64,000 bases of DNA, taken from contig NC_088302.1 of NCBI RefSeq assembly GCF_032854445.1, positions 47,408,645 to 47,472,644 on the forward strand. The letters are read 5' to 3'. Under the pieces are notes generated by a model that was given only the letters and a program-made list of their open reading frames with translations, made no database searches and was not told the origin of the DNA. Below, one piece after another: positions 49,483 to 60,824 of this stretch (position 1 is the stretch's first letter; each line of letters starts with the position of its first letter). The position numbers and the translations under genes were made by a program. The stretch comes from Liolophura sinensis (taxonomy: Eukaryota > Mollusca > Polyplacophora > Chitonida > Chitonidae).

Positions 49483-50130
49483 TGTGATCTTTATGATCTT
49501 TCTTGTACCACGTGCCAGCGTTCATATCTTTTCAAAGGGCAATAATCGGGTCTTGTATAGCGTATCAGTAACCAACATAAGCTTGGTGAGCCATTCCAGC
49601 GTTGGCACTTGGGTATGACGCTCAACAAAGTGGCGTAAAAAGGTCGTGTCCATAATGGGTCACATGACCAGTATGTTATTTGAACGCTTCAGCTAAATAT
49701 GACTGGAAATAAGCAGCGGGAAAAGGACAATATACTACGCCAATTTTTGGACACTGACGAGCTGTTTGATACAGGGCAAAACTGCCATGTATACAACCTT
49801 GAAACCTTTCTAATAATCTGAATAGCTGTCTGGAAGATTTGTCATTATGCTTTGCACGAACTTCAGCATTATTTCCGGGATTGTACCAGCAAGTGCTATA
49901 TAACTGAATCTAGGCTTTGCCGAAGTTCTTAGAATTCATCTCATATTAGCGGGTTTCTCACAAAACTTTGGTATCCATAATAAACATGTTCCATGTGAGA
50001 GGAACAAGACTCCCATGCATGAATCAGCCCATCGCCTGTTTTCCTATTTTTTATCCGTTTCTCTAGATTTCTAACAAAGCATTTGGTAAATGGTAAAGAT
50101 AAGTTTCCACACTTCTCTTGACTCTACACG

Positions 50131-50375
50131 GTTAGCGCGCTAGCGCAGCGTAATGACCCAGAAGCCTATCACCAATGCGGTCGCTGTGAGTTGAAGTCCA
50201 GCTCATGCTGACTTCCTCTCCGGCCGTAAGTGGGAAGGTCTTTCAGCAGCGTGCGGATGGTCGTGGGTTTCCCCCGGGCTCTGCCCGGTTTCCTCCCACC
50301 ATAATGCTGGCTGCCGTCGTATAAGTGAATTATTCTTGAGTACAGCGTAAAACACCAATCAAATAAATAAATAAA
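50131..50375 (+). mobile_element. SINE family 1, best preserved copy, with target-site duplication
   Basis: Runs from gttagcgcgctagcgcagcg through accaatgcggtcgctgtgag, tcctctccggccgtaagtgg, gtgcggatggtcgtgggttt, cgggctctgcccggtttcct, ataatgctggctgccgtcgt, gagtacagcgtaaaacacca to an (AAAT)n tail. A perfect 13-bp duplication, ttgactctacacg, flanks it at 50118-50130 and 50376-50388. It lacks about the first 20 bases of the tRNA-like head. Confidence 0.96.
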
Positions 50376-50389
50376 TTGACTCTACACGT

Positions 50390-52060
50390 ATTTTCATACG
50401 GTTATATTTTTGTAATATTCATATGTGGTTAGGTAATATTGTCCAGTGTTATCTAGGAATAAATGACATATTCCATATAGTTTGTGCTTACACAACACGT
50501 AGTTTGTAACACATTGTCCTGTTAGTTAAAGGAAGTATCTCAAGCAGCCGTTAACGTGTATCACTTCATTTATCAGCAATGTATTAATAAAGATAAGGCA
50601 TTTAGCATTTGAATACCGGATTTGTAATCGCTACGTTCACGTTGCACTGCAGACAAAAACCTCACAGTTTAATACCCACACCGGATATCATTTGAAAATG
50701 TCAGTTTTTGCATCACAAAGGCAAGCACACATGAAACATGAAGACAGTATATTGTGTAGGCGTATTAATTGCACGAGAAACCACTGTGTGCATGGAAATA
50801 TCCTTTATGCGCTTTAAAAATGGGTTGCAGTGTGGCACTTTACGTTTGTAGTAGACGGTGATCGACTAGTGCTATTGCACTGTTAATTTCCTTTAATACC
50901 TTTCTGGACTCCAGAGACCCTATTGACGCTGGAATTGTAAATCACCCTGTTTAAATCAGGTGTGTTATTTTTACCAGCAATTGATGGAAGATTGCAGCAC
51001 CATAGCATTAAGCCACACATAACACATGCAACATTTATTTATTCTTATTTTACATTTTCCCACGATGAAAAAGCTTATTTACTGAGCTGATTTTGGTAGA
51101 TTGAAGTGTTATCACAGTAGCATTACACACTTTTGTACGACATCGTTAAACATTTACAGTGAAGAAGTACACATTGATTTAAAGTTCGGATTCCCATTGT
51201 TTGACAAATAGGCAAGAATAACTAATCTAAATGTACATTCTTTCTAAAATCACAGAGTATAGCATGCACCACACTTTAATTTAATATATATGAACACCAG
51301 ATCGTGACGTTTGTAACTGGTGAAAATCTAGGCCACGGACTGATTTGTATCAGCAATACAATGAAGCCAATAACTGTCTGACAAAAATATTGCCTCAACG
51401 TCTGCGCAGCTCAATAGGGAGGTGAATATTACACTGGGCACAAGTGACGCTCGGCTCGTCTTTATGAATGGCTTTGACCTTTGTAATATATTGGAAGATA
51501 TTTGCGCTTGATCCTGGCATGGACGCAGTGGATTCGCACTAAACATTGCTGCGAGAAATATTATTCAGCATCCTTCAAAGGCAACCTGGGCTTCTGTGAA
51601 AATTGTTTGACATAAATCTGATATGAAATAGTCTAGCGAGACGCGAGTACGATTTACAAATGGTCAGTTTGGCATCACTATTAAGCTACTTTTTTATCTG
51701 CATTTTTACTACCTAAGAAAAAATCCTTCAGCAGGTAGGTTTTTTCTTCTAGAAGCAAATGGATGGTATTATGTTTTATCCTATTTTTGTACGCACAGAA
51801 TTGCCTATGAACCGTATTTTAACGCATCTTATGTCCCAAGCATGTACATGGGAGGCGAGAAGAGAGAAAAAAATCATAACCTTTGTTACAAACCTCAGAG
51901 AAAGACAAACGACTTAAAGAAAGACTGAAATGTACACATTGATCTGGTAGATATACACAAACATGATTTCCTGATATCACGTATTTTTCAGAAAATAAAG
52001 ACAACGACAAAGGCATCAAACAACGGTATGCACATTTTCCGTGCCTAGTTCCGGATAAAT
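50390..52060. other. No gene recognised
   Basis: AT-rich sequence with short minus-strand open frames (51328-51546, 51819-52076) lacking motifs. Confidence 0.55.
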
Positions 52061-52170
52061 CAAAAAAATCGGGCACCTTTTACCTTTATTATTTTTTTTT
52101 TAAAGGTGGAGAAAACATAAAAATGACATACAGTCCAGATGAAAGCGTGTGAAGAGTTATTCCTGAATGT

Positions 52171-52603
52171 GGTCCTCAATGTTTTTTTCGATTTTTCCTT
52201 AAGGAGAAAAAGACACTTAAAAATAATTTTTGTATGGTGGGTATTTGGGACCACCTTTGGTATTTATAATCTTTGTTTAGTAATGTCATAAATGAGAATG
52301 TAATACAGGTTTAATACATATTAGGTACACCAGAATTTGTTCTTTTCAGCTAATAAATGTAATAAACCTGAATTTGGATCATATTTATATTTTAATATGT
52401 CCATGAATATTATCATAATTTAGGTTAAATGCATATGTTTCGATATAAACAACAAATAAATTTATTAGACAAACATCCCATCCTTACATAGAACATTATT
52501 ATGCAACAACGATAAATACCAAAAGTTGGTCCCAAATACCCACCATACAAAAATATTTTCAAATACCCTTTTCCCTTGAAAAAAAAATCCAAAAAATATT
52601 AAA
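52171..52603. mobile_element. Foldback/MITE-like element with about 95-bp inverted arms
   Basis: The left arm ends in tttgtatggtgggtatttgg, gaccacctttggtatttat (to 52268). The right arm starts at 52512 with ataaataccaaaagttggtc, ccaaatacccaccatacaaa. They are reverse complements with about two mismatches over the inner 40 bp; similarity continues outward through the aaagggtattt-like and gatttttccttaaggag-like parts. The loop is about 245 bp, AT-rich and without an ORF. Confidence 0.82.
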
Positions 52604-52609
52604 GATCAC

Positions 52610-55465
52610 ATTTGCAAATCAAATATTTAAATATCAAAGTTTTGATGCTCTTTCACCTTATTTTGGCACCTTTATTTTATAAAGATGTGTTCTTCTCCTT
52701 TAATATGTTAAGGGTGTCGTGGATTATCTGAGTGCCTGATAGATTCAAATATCTGAACGTAAAACGATAAGCCTTTTTATCAAGACCATCTGCTATTCTA
52801 ACTCATCCCACTCAAGCGCATTATTCCCAACATCTGCTCAGATGATTGGTACTTTTTTCTCCGTTTGACCTTCACAGGAACCTTTCTGCATGTCTTATCC
52901 CGCGCTAATGAGTTCAGTTTCATAGCGCCTTGTTAGCGTGCAACCAAAAAGCGCTTAGTCGGTCAGAGGGCAGGTTGGTTCTCATACATCAGATGTGCTT
53001 GTGCGAAAATCCCGGTAAAATCCAAGGATATCTCCCCCTACGCTAAGACTGGCAGAGGCGGGAAAGATTTCCAGTCCGTCCTATGTAATTTCCTTAGAAA
53101 ACTGCTGATAAATGCCGCTGTTTGTCAACTAAGGTTTGCTAACAGGTTAAATCGCCGGACCAGATGTATTACCTCGCGCCACAGCCAGCGTTATGATACC
53201 ATCGTTCTCATGTTAGACGTTGAAGTATAGCATTTGCGGTCGCCTTTCCCCTGCGGACGCCATAAAGAGAGGCTGGGATTGGCCGTGAACAGGAAGACGG
53301 ATCTCCTAAACGTATGATGGAATGAATGTGTATGGTTAAGGCAGCGAAGATCTGGCACGAACCTGCAATACTACGCAATAAGATTATCTCAGAGACGATC
53401 GACGGGTCAGAAGATCACATTCGTAAAACGTGCTGGCGTGTCAGCCAACAACTTTTACTTATTGCTTCCATAGAGAAAAGCGTTTGGCCCCTAACAACAG
53501 CATTGGAGAGGAAAATTAAAGTCATCCCCTCCACCTACAACCTCGAAAACTACCGTAAATTGCGAGGGAATCCCCCCAATCACTGGTCAGCGCAATTAAT
53601 TTGTAGTGCCAAATTGAATTAATTAGGACTAGCGTTCCATAATAGTCTGGATTATGCACATCATGGAGTTTGTCAGACTGGGATGACAAATACAGCCTTT
53701 GACATTCATGACTCGAAAACTCTACGATTGCACAGAAAGAGAAATGATGCCAATAGATTGTTGATGCTCAGAAAAATACGTACGTGTATTTCAATTGTTA
53801 GAAATTTATTTTCAATCAGCTTTCAAAGGAATTATAAAGGCTAACAGGAAGACTTTTTAAATATTGTTTACAGCGAGATGCCCTGAAAGTGTCAATAAGC
53901 TTAGTGATAAGTGAATAATAAAACATCTTACATATTCTTAGGAAATAACACGTTAAAATACTATCAGAAAGTAGAAAGCTCCATAATTGTTTTTATACAA
54001 AAACTGATGATTAATGAAAAATACGCGTTGATTATAACTGTCCCTAAGAGAATCCTATGTTATGTCACCTATATTTACAGTATTGGCCAGTCATGCCAAA
54101 GACACCGGTGAGACAGCCCAGGTGTACCGACACCGGGTAGACCAGTATATTCGACCTATGGCTTTCTACCAATGTGACTCTAGTTTAGATTAAAGCTAAT
54201 ACCCGGTCCAGATGTAAGTGCATTAGCTAATACCGTCATTAAGTCATGTTATACATTTACGATGTATAATACAATTGTGCAGAGACCACTTGGAACAGTA
54301 GCAGATTTAGTTCATATTATTCAGTCTTAAGACAGTTATAAGTAATCAGGCCCTGGTATTGTTAGACGTGCTGATGGCAAGAACGTTTTGCCTAATCCAA
54401 AGTATGGAAAAGTGGCCGGTTATTTTTTCATATGTCTTTACATAGCCCCACCGGTGAATTACTGATTACCTAATGATATAATTTTGTTACCCCAGTTAGA
54501 ATATTTAAACTGCTCAGTACACGACTCTTTCAATGTAGTAAATCTTACGCCACAGACACTGTATAGCGGTGTAATCCGAAAATAAACCAGGAAGTGTTTT
54601 TATTTTCTCTGAAAAAATCTCCACAGAATGACGCAATTAAAGATTTCACGTAAATACAGATACCTAAGGCACTAAAATCTCTTTCTCACAAAAAACATTA
54701 AAGACTTTGTCGTTCCAATGAAAAGAAGTGTTTTGGAGAGGAAATTCAAAGTTTTCATCAAAGATAGCCTGCATTAATCGAGTGCCAGATAGCGAGTCAA
54801 AGGAATAAAACCTTCTCGTCGTCTTCCACTCCACCTTTATTTCTATGCAAATTTCCAATGCACGCCTGGCCGCCCACACCTCACCGGGCTTGTCATTGAA
54901 GAGGCGAACGTAATTACAATGTTAGATGTGTCGTGCGCTTTTCTGGTGCTCGAATTTACTCCTGCATATTCCATGGCTGATGCGAAATAATTTGTCCAGT
55001 ACGCCTTGATTGGCGCGGCATCGCTGAACAATTACTGGGCGATTTCTTAGGCGAGTCACACTGGATGAAACTGGGAGAAATTACGAAGTCTTTAAACACA
55101 GGCTCTCTGTTAAAGAAAGATTTGAGAGAAGATCTCTAGGAAAGATCAATATTTAGTTATTCGATCTTGATTGCTCAGGTTCAACAGTTGATGATCTGGA
55201 ATCCGGTTAAGGGTGCAAGTGCACCACCGACTTGTTAATAGAACACGTAACAGTCCTGATACCAGTGGTTCCAACGGGGCGTAACTGTATTTCTTAAACA
55301 GTTAGACTGATACAGACTGTGTTATCTAAGGCTGAAAGGCGATTTTTCTGACACAAAACCCCTACCATACCGGACGGTTTTTTGATGGATTACATTTATT
55401 GACGGATTACTTCATGGGTTGATTAGCGAGCGCTAAGCAACCCTAGACATGAGTTAAGGAGAACA
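52610..55465. other. No gene recognised
   Basis: The plus-strand frame 53326-53622 (98 codons) and minus frames 54664-54879 and 54843-55031 sit in somewhat GC-richer sequence but show no recognised domain or splice pattern. Confidence 0.5.
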
Positions 55466-55472
55466 ATAGTGG

Positions 55473-55577
55473 CTGTAAAACAGTTGTCAACATATCTTAC
55501 AGCCCTGTAAAGCAGTTGTCAACATATCTCACAGCCCTGTAAAACAGTTGTCAACATATCTTACAGCCCTGTAAAAC
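55473..55577 (+). repeat. 32-bp repeat, three units
   Basis: Three almost identical copies of tgtaaaacagttgtcaacat and atcttacagccc, followed by a partial fourth (tgtaaaac). Confidence 0.96.
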
Positions 55578-55884
55578 GGGCAAACAGCTTACGAATCTGT
55601 TGGGGGCTTTTTTTGCCAGACGTGTGCCTGAACGGGAGAATGTATGCTGTATGCTTAGGGTTTAATCTCGTACTTAGCAATATGTGTATATATATATTGT
55701 GTCTTCTTATGGCAGGGAGAGTCCATGCCGCCAAATTGCTGTTCCCACTGAATTATCATGCCGAAGATACCTGACATGACATCCCACTCAGACACATTAT
55801 ACTGGTACCGAGCTAATCAGTCATGTTTCCTTGCTCTAACAATATCTCTGCAGTAGTTGCAATAACTGTCCTTGTCCGTTATCA

Positions 55885-56750
55885 TATACTGCCACTGTGT
55901 TAAGTCTTTGCATTAGACTCCACAGTCTTGGGTGTACACAGGCAATCCTGTACTGTCACTGAGTAAGGGGTTTACATGAGACTCCACAGCCGTGGGTGAG
56001 CACAGGCAACTCTATACTGTCACTGAGTTAGGTGTTTGCATGTGACTCCACAGTCGTAGGTGAGCACAGACAACCCTATACTGTCACTGGGTTAGGTGAT
56101 TGCACGAGACTCCACAGTCGTGGGTGAGCACAGACAGCCCTGTACTGTCACTGGATTGGGTGATTGCACGAGACTCCACAGTCTTGGGTGTACACAGGCA
56201 ATCCTGTACTGTCACTGAGTAAGGGGGTTACATGAGACTCCACAGCCGTGGGTGAGCACAGGCAACTCTATACTGTCACTGAGTTAGGTGTTTGCATGTG
56301 ACTCCACAGTCGTAGGTGAGCACAGACAACCCTATACTGTCACTGGGTTAGGTGATTGCACGAGACTCCTCAGTCGTGGTGAGAACAGACAACCCTATAC
56401 TGCCACTGGATTAGGTGATTGCACGAGACTCCACAGTCGTGAGTGAGCACAGACAACCCTGTACTGTCACTGGGTTAGGTGTTTGCATGTAACTCCACAG
56501 TCGTGGGTGAGCACAGACAACCCTGTACTGTCACTGGATTAGGTGTTTGCATATGACCCCACAGTCGTGGGTGAGCACAGACAACCCTATACTGTCACTG
56601 AATTAGGTGTTTGCATATGACTCCACAGTCGTTGGTGAGCACAGACAACCCTGTACTGTCACTGGATTAGGTGTTTGCATATAACTCCACAGTCGTGGGT
56701 GAGAACAGACAACCCTATACTGTCACTGGATTAGGTGTTTGCATGTGACT
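55885..56750 (+). repeat. 64-bp minisatellite with a 256-bp higher-order duplication
   Basis: About 13 units built on ctccacagtcgtgggtgagc, acagacaaccctgtactgtc and actggattaggtgtttgcat. The four-unit block beginning cacagtcttgggtgtacaca at 55921 reappears almost unchanged at 56177, exactly four units (256 bp) away. Confidence 0.96.
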
Positions 56751-56759
56751 GAGATATTT

Positions 56760-59700
56760 ATATTTATATTTTCGATCTGGAAATTATTCATGGACGCCGA
56801 GTTTGAATTTGAATTGGACGTCAAATCTGAAGTATGAACTGCATTCAATTAGTTTGGTATCAGCCCGTTGCTTCAATATAATTCTTACTGTGGAATTACA
56901 GCCTTAAAGGAGACGGGGGCGCAGGTGTTTCATGTTTCCCCTGCGGTAATCTTTTCAGTTATCGCACCTTATTTTACTGTCATTTAAAATGCAATTTAAG
57001 TCAAACGACTCGTCCTTGGTCTAGTGTGATTTTTATTTTCACTGTGTTTTGGGCGAAAAAAAAAAACAGTTTCACATGACCTATACCTGCCAGGCTGTAC
57101 CCTGCGAAACCAAACTGAAAACAGCGGACTGATCCTCAGGCTAGAATTCCCTGCATCATTTAAAACTGATGACAGCTTTTCTCTTACATGTTACCAGCAT
57201 TATTTACAATTTATATATTATTTCTTACATATCCCTGTGGGAACTGGTGTTCTAAGTTGTTTTGAGAACGGAGCACCCTTCGTGGTCTATGAGTGGTATA
57301 CGAATGTCTGACTTGACCCAGGCTTAGATTTGCACAGACCGTCATTCTGTGTCATTGGATTAGACGTTGGGCATAATTCCGTAGTCATGAGTTTTCGCAC
57401 CTGTAGCCCTATATTTCAAGCTATTGTGGCAACCCTGTTGATGTAACAAGATCGCTACACCTTCCATCATAATCCACTCAGGCGCCGATGTAGTTTTCCG
57501 AAACCATGCCAAATCAAAATAAATGACACGCTGAACAGAATGAGAAGAAAAAGCTTGCAATCTGTTGCCATATTCATTTTAGTCCAGATACAACTATATA
57601 TTTATAAGTTCTGTCACGCTAAGTCAATAAAATGAATTGAATGTATTTGTCATCATATTTCATGCCGCTATCACCGGTTTCCCGAGACTCTCCGCAGTCT
57701 CCACTCCAGAGTTTTGTTAATATACTAGACTGAAGGCAATTCGGTCAAAAACTGACAGAAGTATTTCCCGAATAAGGCCATTTTTCGATGTTTTAAGCCG
57801 TGCCATGTTGGTGGTGCATTAGCTAATGCGACATATTTATGGTTTCGTTGACAATGGTTAAAGTATTATGCTGTTTTGGCTGAGAGCGTTTCTTTATAGG
57901 ACTTCAGCGACAGCAATCTTAGCCTCCAGACAAAATGAGAAAGTTGCAATTTCGTTTCTGATGCCAGAAGGGCCCACTATAGAAGACCTGGCTTTCAGTC
58001 TTGATAAGACTTCTAAAAAGAGTATCGTGAACATTGCCATTTTCGGTTAGGCCTTTTTTGTTTTGCCCGTGGATAAAGTATGGCCAATATCTCATACAAA
58101 GTATATGCCAAGGCTTCTAGGAAGACTTCCGTTCTTTCCTCATGTCGAGGAAAGATGATGGTAGGAATTATAACTTGACACCGACAACTTCGATTTTCTC
58201 CTAAAGCAACATTAGCCCCGACCAAAGTCTTTCAGCGCCACATTCAAAATGTCAGGAATGACGGCCTGGCCATCCCTGCTGAGATTCTCCATAAGAGATG
58301 AACAAGATGGCCGGTCAGTAGGACAAGAACCTTGAATTATGTGTTATTAGGTTAACTAAGAAGATGGCGGATAAACAAGTCAATACATCTGTCATAAAAT
58401 CTGGTTTGCCACAAAATCATAAACTCTACCATGGTTTTAATAATATCAGAAGACATGAAGACATGATTACACGAATCGTGGGGTACACAGAGATGATACC
58501 GAGTTTAAACCCTGGGAAATCCGCGAGAACGGGGTCAGGTTTAAACCTTGCCAATCCCTCCTAAAACCAGGTATAGAATTGTATTTTGTAAATTGGTGAT
58601 TTATTTATTTGTTTTATGAGATTGACTGATAGTGAGCTCGAATATGTGTACTTTACTTTGTAACAGTTATTTACAGATAGAAGTTTGCGCTGATTCGCCA
58701 TGATTGTCCGCTTAATCTAACAACGCTGTTTCAAACTACATAAATTTATTTGTTTGATTGCACTTTCACTTATATAATCGTGATGTGAAAAATACATTCT
58801 TTGGTAATGGTGGTTAAATACCCGCCTAAAATGACAAATAAAGGAACCTAAAGAAAGAAAATGTATGATTTCATTTTGTTTTACCTTAAAAGGATATACA
58901 ACAAATAATTTAACCTTAGTTATTTTCGAAAGATGTGTGGAAGCTGACCAAAACGATGTCAGCCATTTTGCTCTGACGTGCTTGTTAACTCTATATTATT
59001 CGACTTTTAATCTGGAAGTCTTACGAGGTCATCGAATGTGTCATGTTACTGCAACCTGAAGCACGATGCCCCCCTCACTCGTATCCTACGCAAGACACTG
59101 TTAGCGTGGCGTAAGTGGAAACAGCTGTGGTTTCAGGTTATCAAAGTAATTCGCGCCTGATTGGTTACAATTGATAAGATGGCGACACTTCCGATTTTCT
59201 CCACGTGCGCATTTTCGCAAACACGTGAACTGAGATGTTTCGATTATGCAACATCAGAAAAACTAAAAGGTATGCTTTTTTAACTTTACGCGGAATATTT
59301 TATCGATATTTTATCAAAACTGAATTTGCTTGGAAACCACAGTAAAATTATCAATCAGCCCACGAGCTCAGCGACACGTCATAAGGCTCTATGTAGACAT
59401 AATGAATACAGAGGCTCAGAAGGTCCAGTTGACACCCTGCTAACAGATCATATGTTCATATGACAAAAAAGAACGGTAAAGAGCAGCAACAACAGTGGGA
59501 TAATTGACAAATAGTCACACGCAATTTACCGCAGTATGGGATTGATTCTAGCTGTTTATGTAAGTGTTTACCTAGAAGTAGCCCCTCAACACAGCAGAAC
59601 TGCGTAAAAATCATTTAGAGGACATTAAGCTATCTGACCTCACATGGACTTTAAGTTTCGTGTGACACCTCTTAAACTTATCAAAGAACGGGTCAATTTG

Positions 59701-60640
59701 TACCGATAGGTGGGTGAGGTAAACACTGGTTTACAAAAATGTAGCATGGTAAATTCGTGAATCCCAGGCAGTGTAATCTGTACATAAAGCAGTTAAGCTT
59801 TTCTTGGCTTTTGGCCGGCATTGTGAAGGGAAGCTTTTGTATGTACGAGGTGCAAACTGGTGTATGCTTTACTAGTCCAATATCTCTTGATTCGTTTATG
59901 CAAATGTCTCTTAGTTCTATCTTTCCGACAGGAATCAGTTGTCCCATAGGAAATAACAGGACGTACCTTTCCGCAAAGTCCCTCAATATCCTAGTTTCAT
60001 TCTGGACCTGATACAATCCGTGGAAAGGGCTGCCCTCTATCCAGCTTATTCAAAAGCTCACCCCCTGGAGAAATCATTATCATTTTAGTTTATTACAGTT
60101 TCGCTGGTAGCAGATTGCCTGTTTCCACAAACGGTTTTACTGTGAACAATATTCCCGGCGCAAATAATGCCAGCGGGTTAACTGTGTTAGTACGCATCAA
60201 ACTCTTCACGCCAATGCAAAAGCATTTCATGAGAATGCCACCGATATATTTCATATAGATTCTGGGTTGGCTTTATTCACCGGGCTGACGCTGGATTTCA
60301 TGAAAAATCTTTGTTCACAACAGGATATAGATGTAACGCCAATCTAGTTAATTTTGGACGAAGTCATAGAATTATAAAACTACTGTTGATCCATTTTCAT
60401 TTTAGTCAACCTTTCTTTTTCCCTACAGCAATTTGCAGGTACTGGTAACTTAAGGATGTCTCGCTCTAAAATGCAGTTCCTTCATTCATTCTCGCCACCC
60501 AAGATGGCACCACAGGTAAACACGTAAATTTACACTGAACACCGTCTGCGATTTTTCTGAGATGCATTTTGTGTAGTTTTATTGTTCAGAAATAATACTT
60601 TCCAGCTTTATACATTTGTGAACGTGATCTGCGTAGTAGT
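56760..60640. other. No gene recognised
   Basis: Only short open frames. A stretch at about 57240-57330 (gtggtatacgaatgtctgac nearby) weakly matches the dispersed repeat at 8095 and 44930. A frame starting aagatggcggataaacaagt at 58364 (66 codons, MADKQVNTSV) has a plausible initiator but no recognised family. A short block near 59478-59514 matches 29335-29372. Confidence 0.45.
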
Positions 60641-60820
60641 CAATGTATTTGATCCGTGTTTTACGCCGTACTCAAGAATGCTTCACTTATACGACAGCAG
60701 CCAGTAGTACGATGTGAGGAAACCAAGCAGAGTCCGGTGGGGTGGGGGGTGGGGGAATCATGACCTTCCGCAGGCTCTTAGCATACCATCCCACGTACGA
60801 CCGGAGAGCCGTGGTAATCT
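60641..60820 (-). mobile_element. SINE family 1, inverted
   Basis: Plus-strand order: cgtgttttacgccgtactca, agaatgcttcacttatacga, cagcagccagtagtacgatg, a G-rich expansion (ggtggggtggggggtggggg), catgaccttccgcaggctct and ccatcccacgtacgaccgga. The open frame 60742-60933 starts inside it and is not a gene. Confidence 0.9.
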
Positions 60821-60824
60821 ATAG

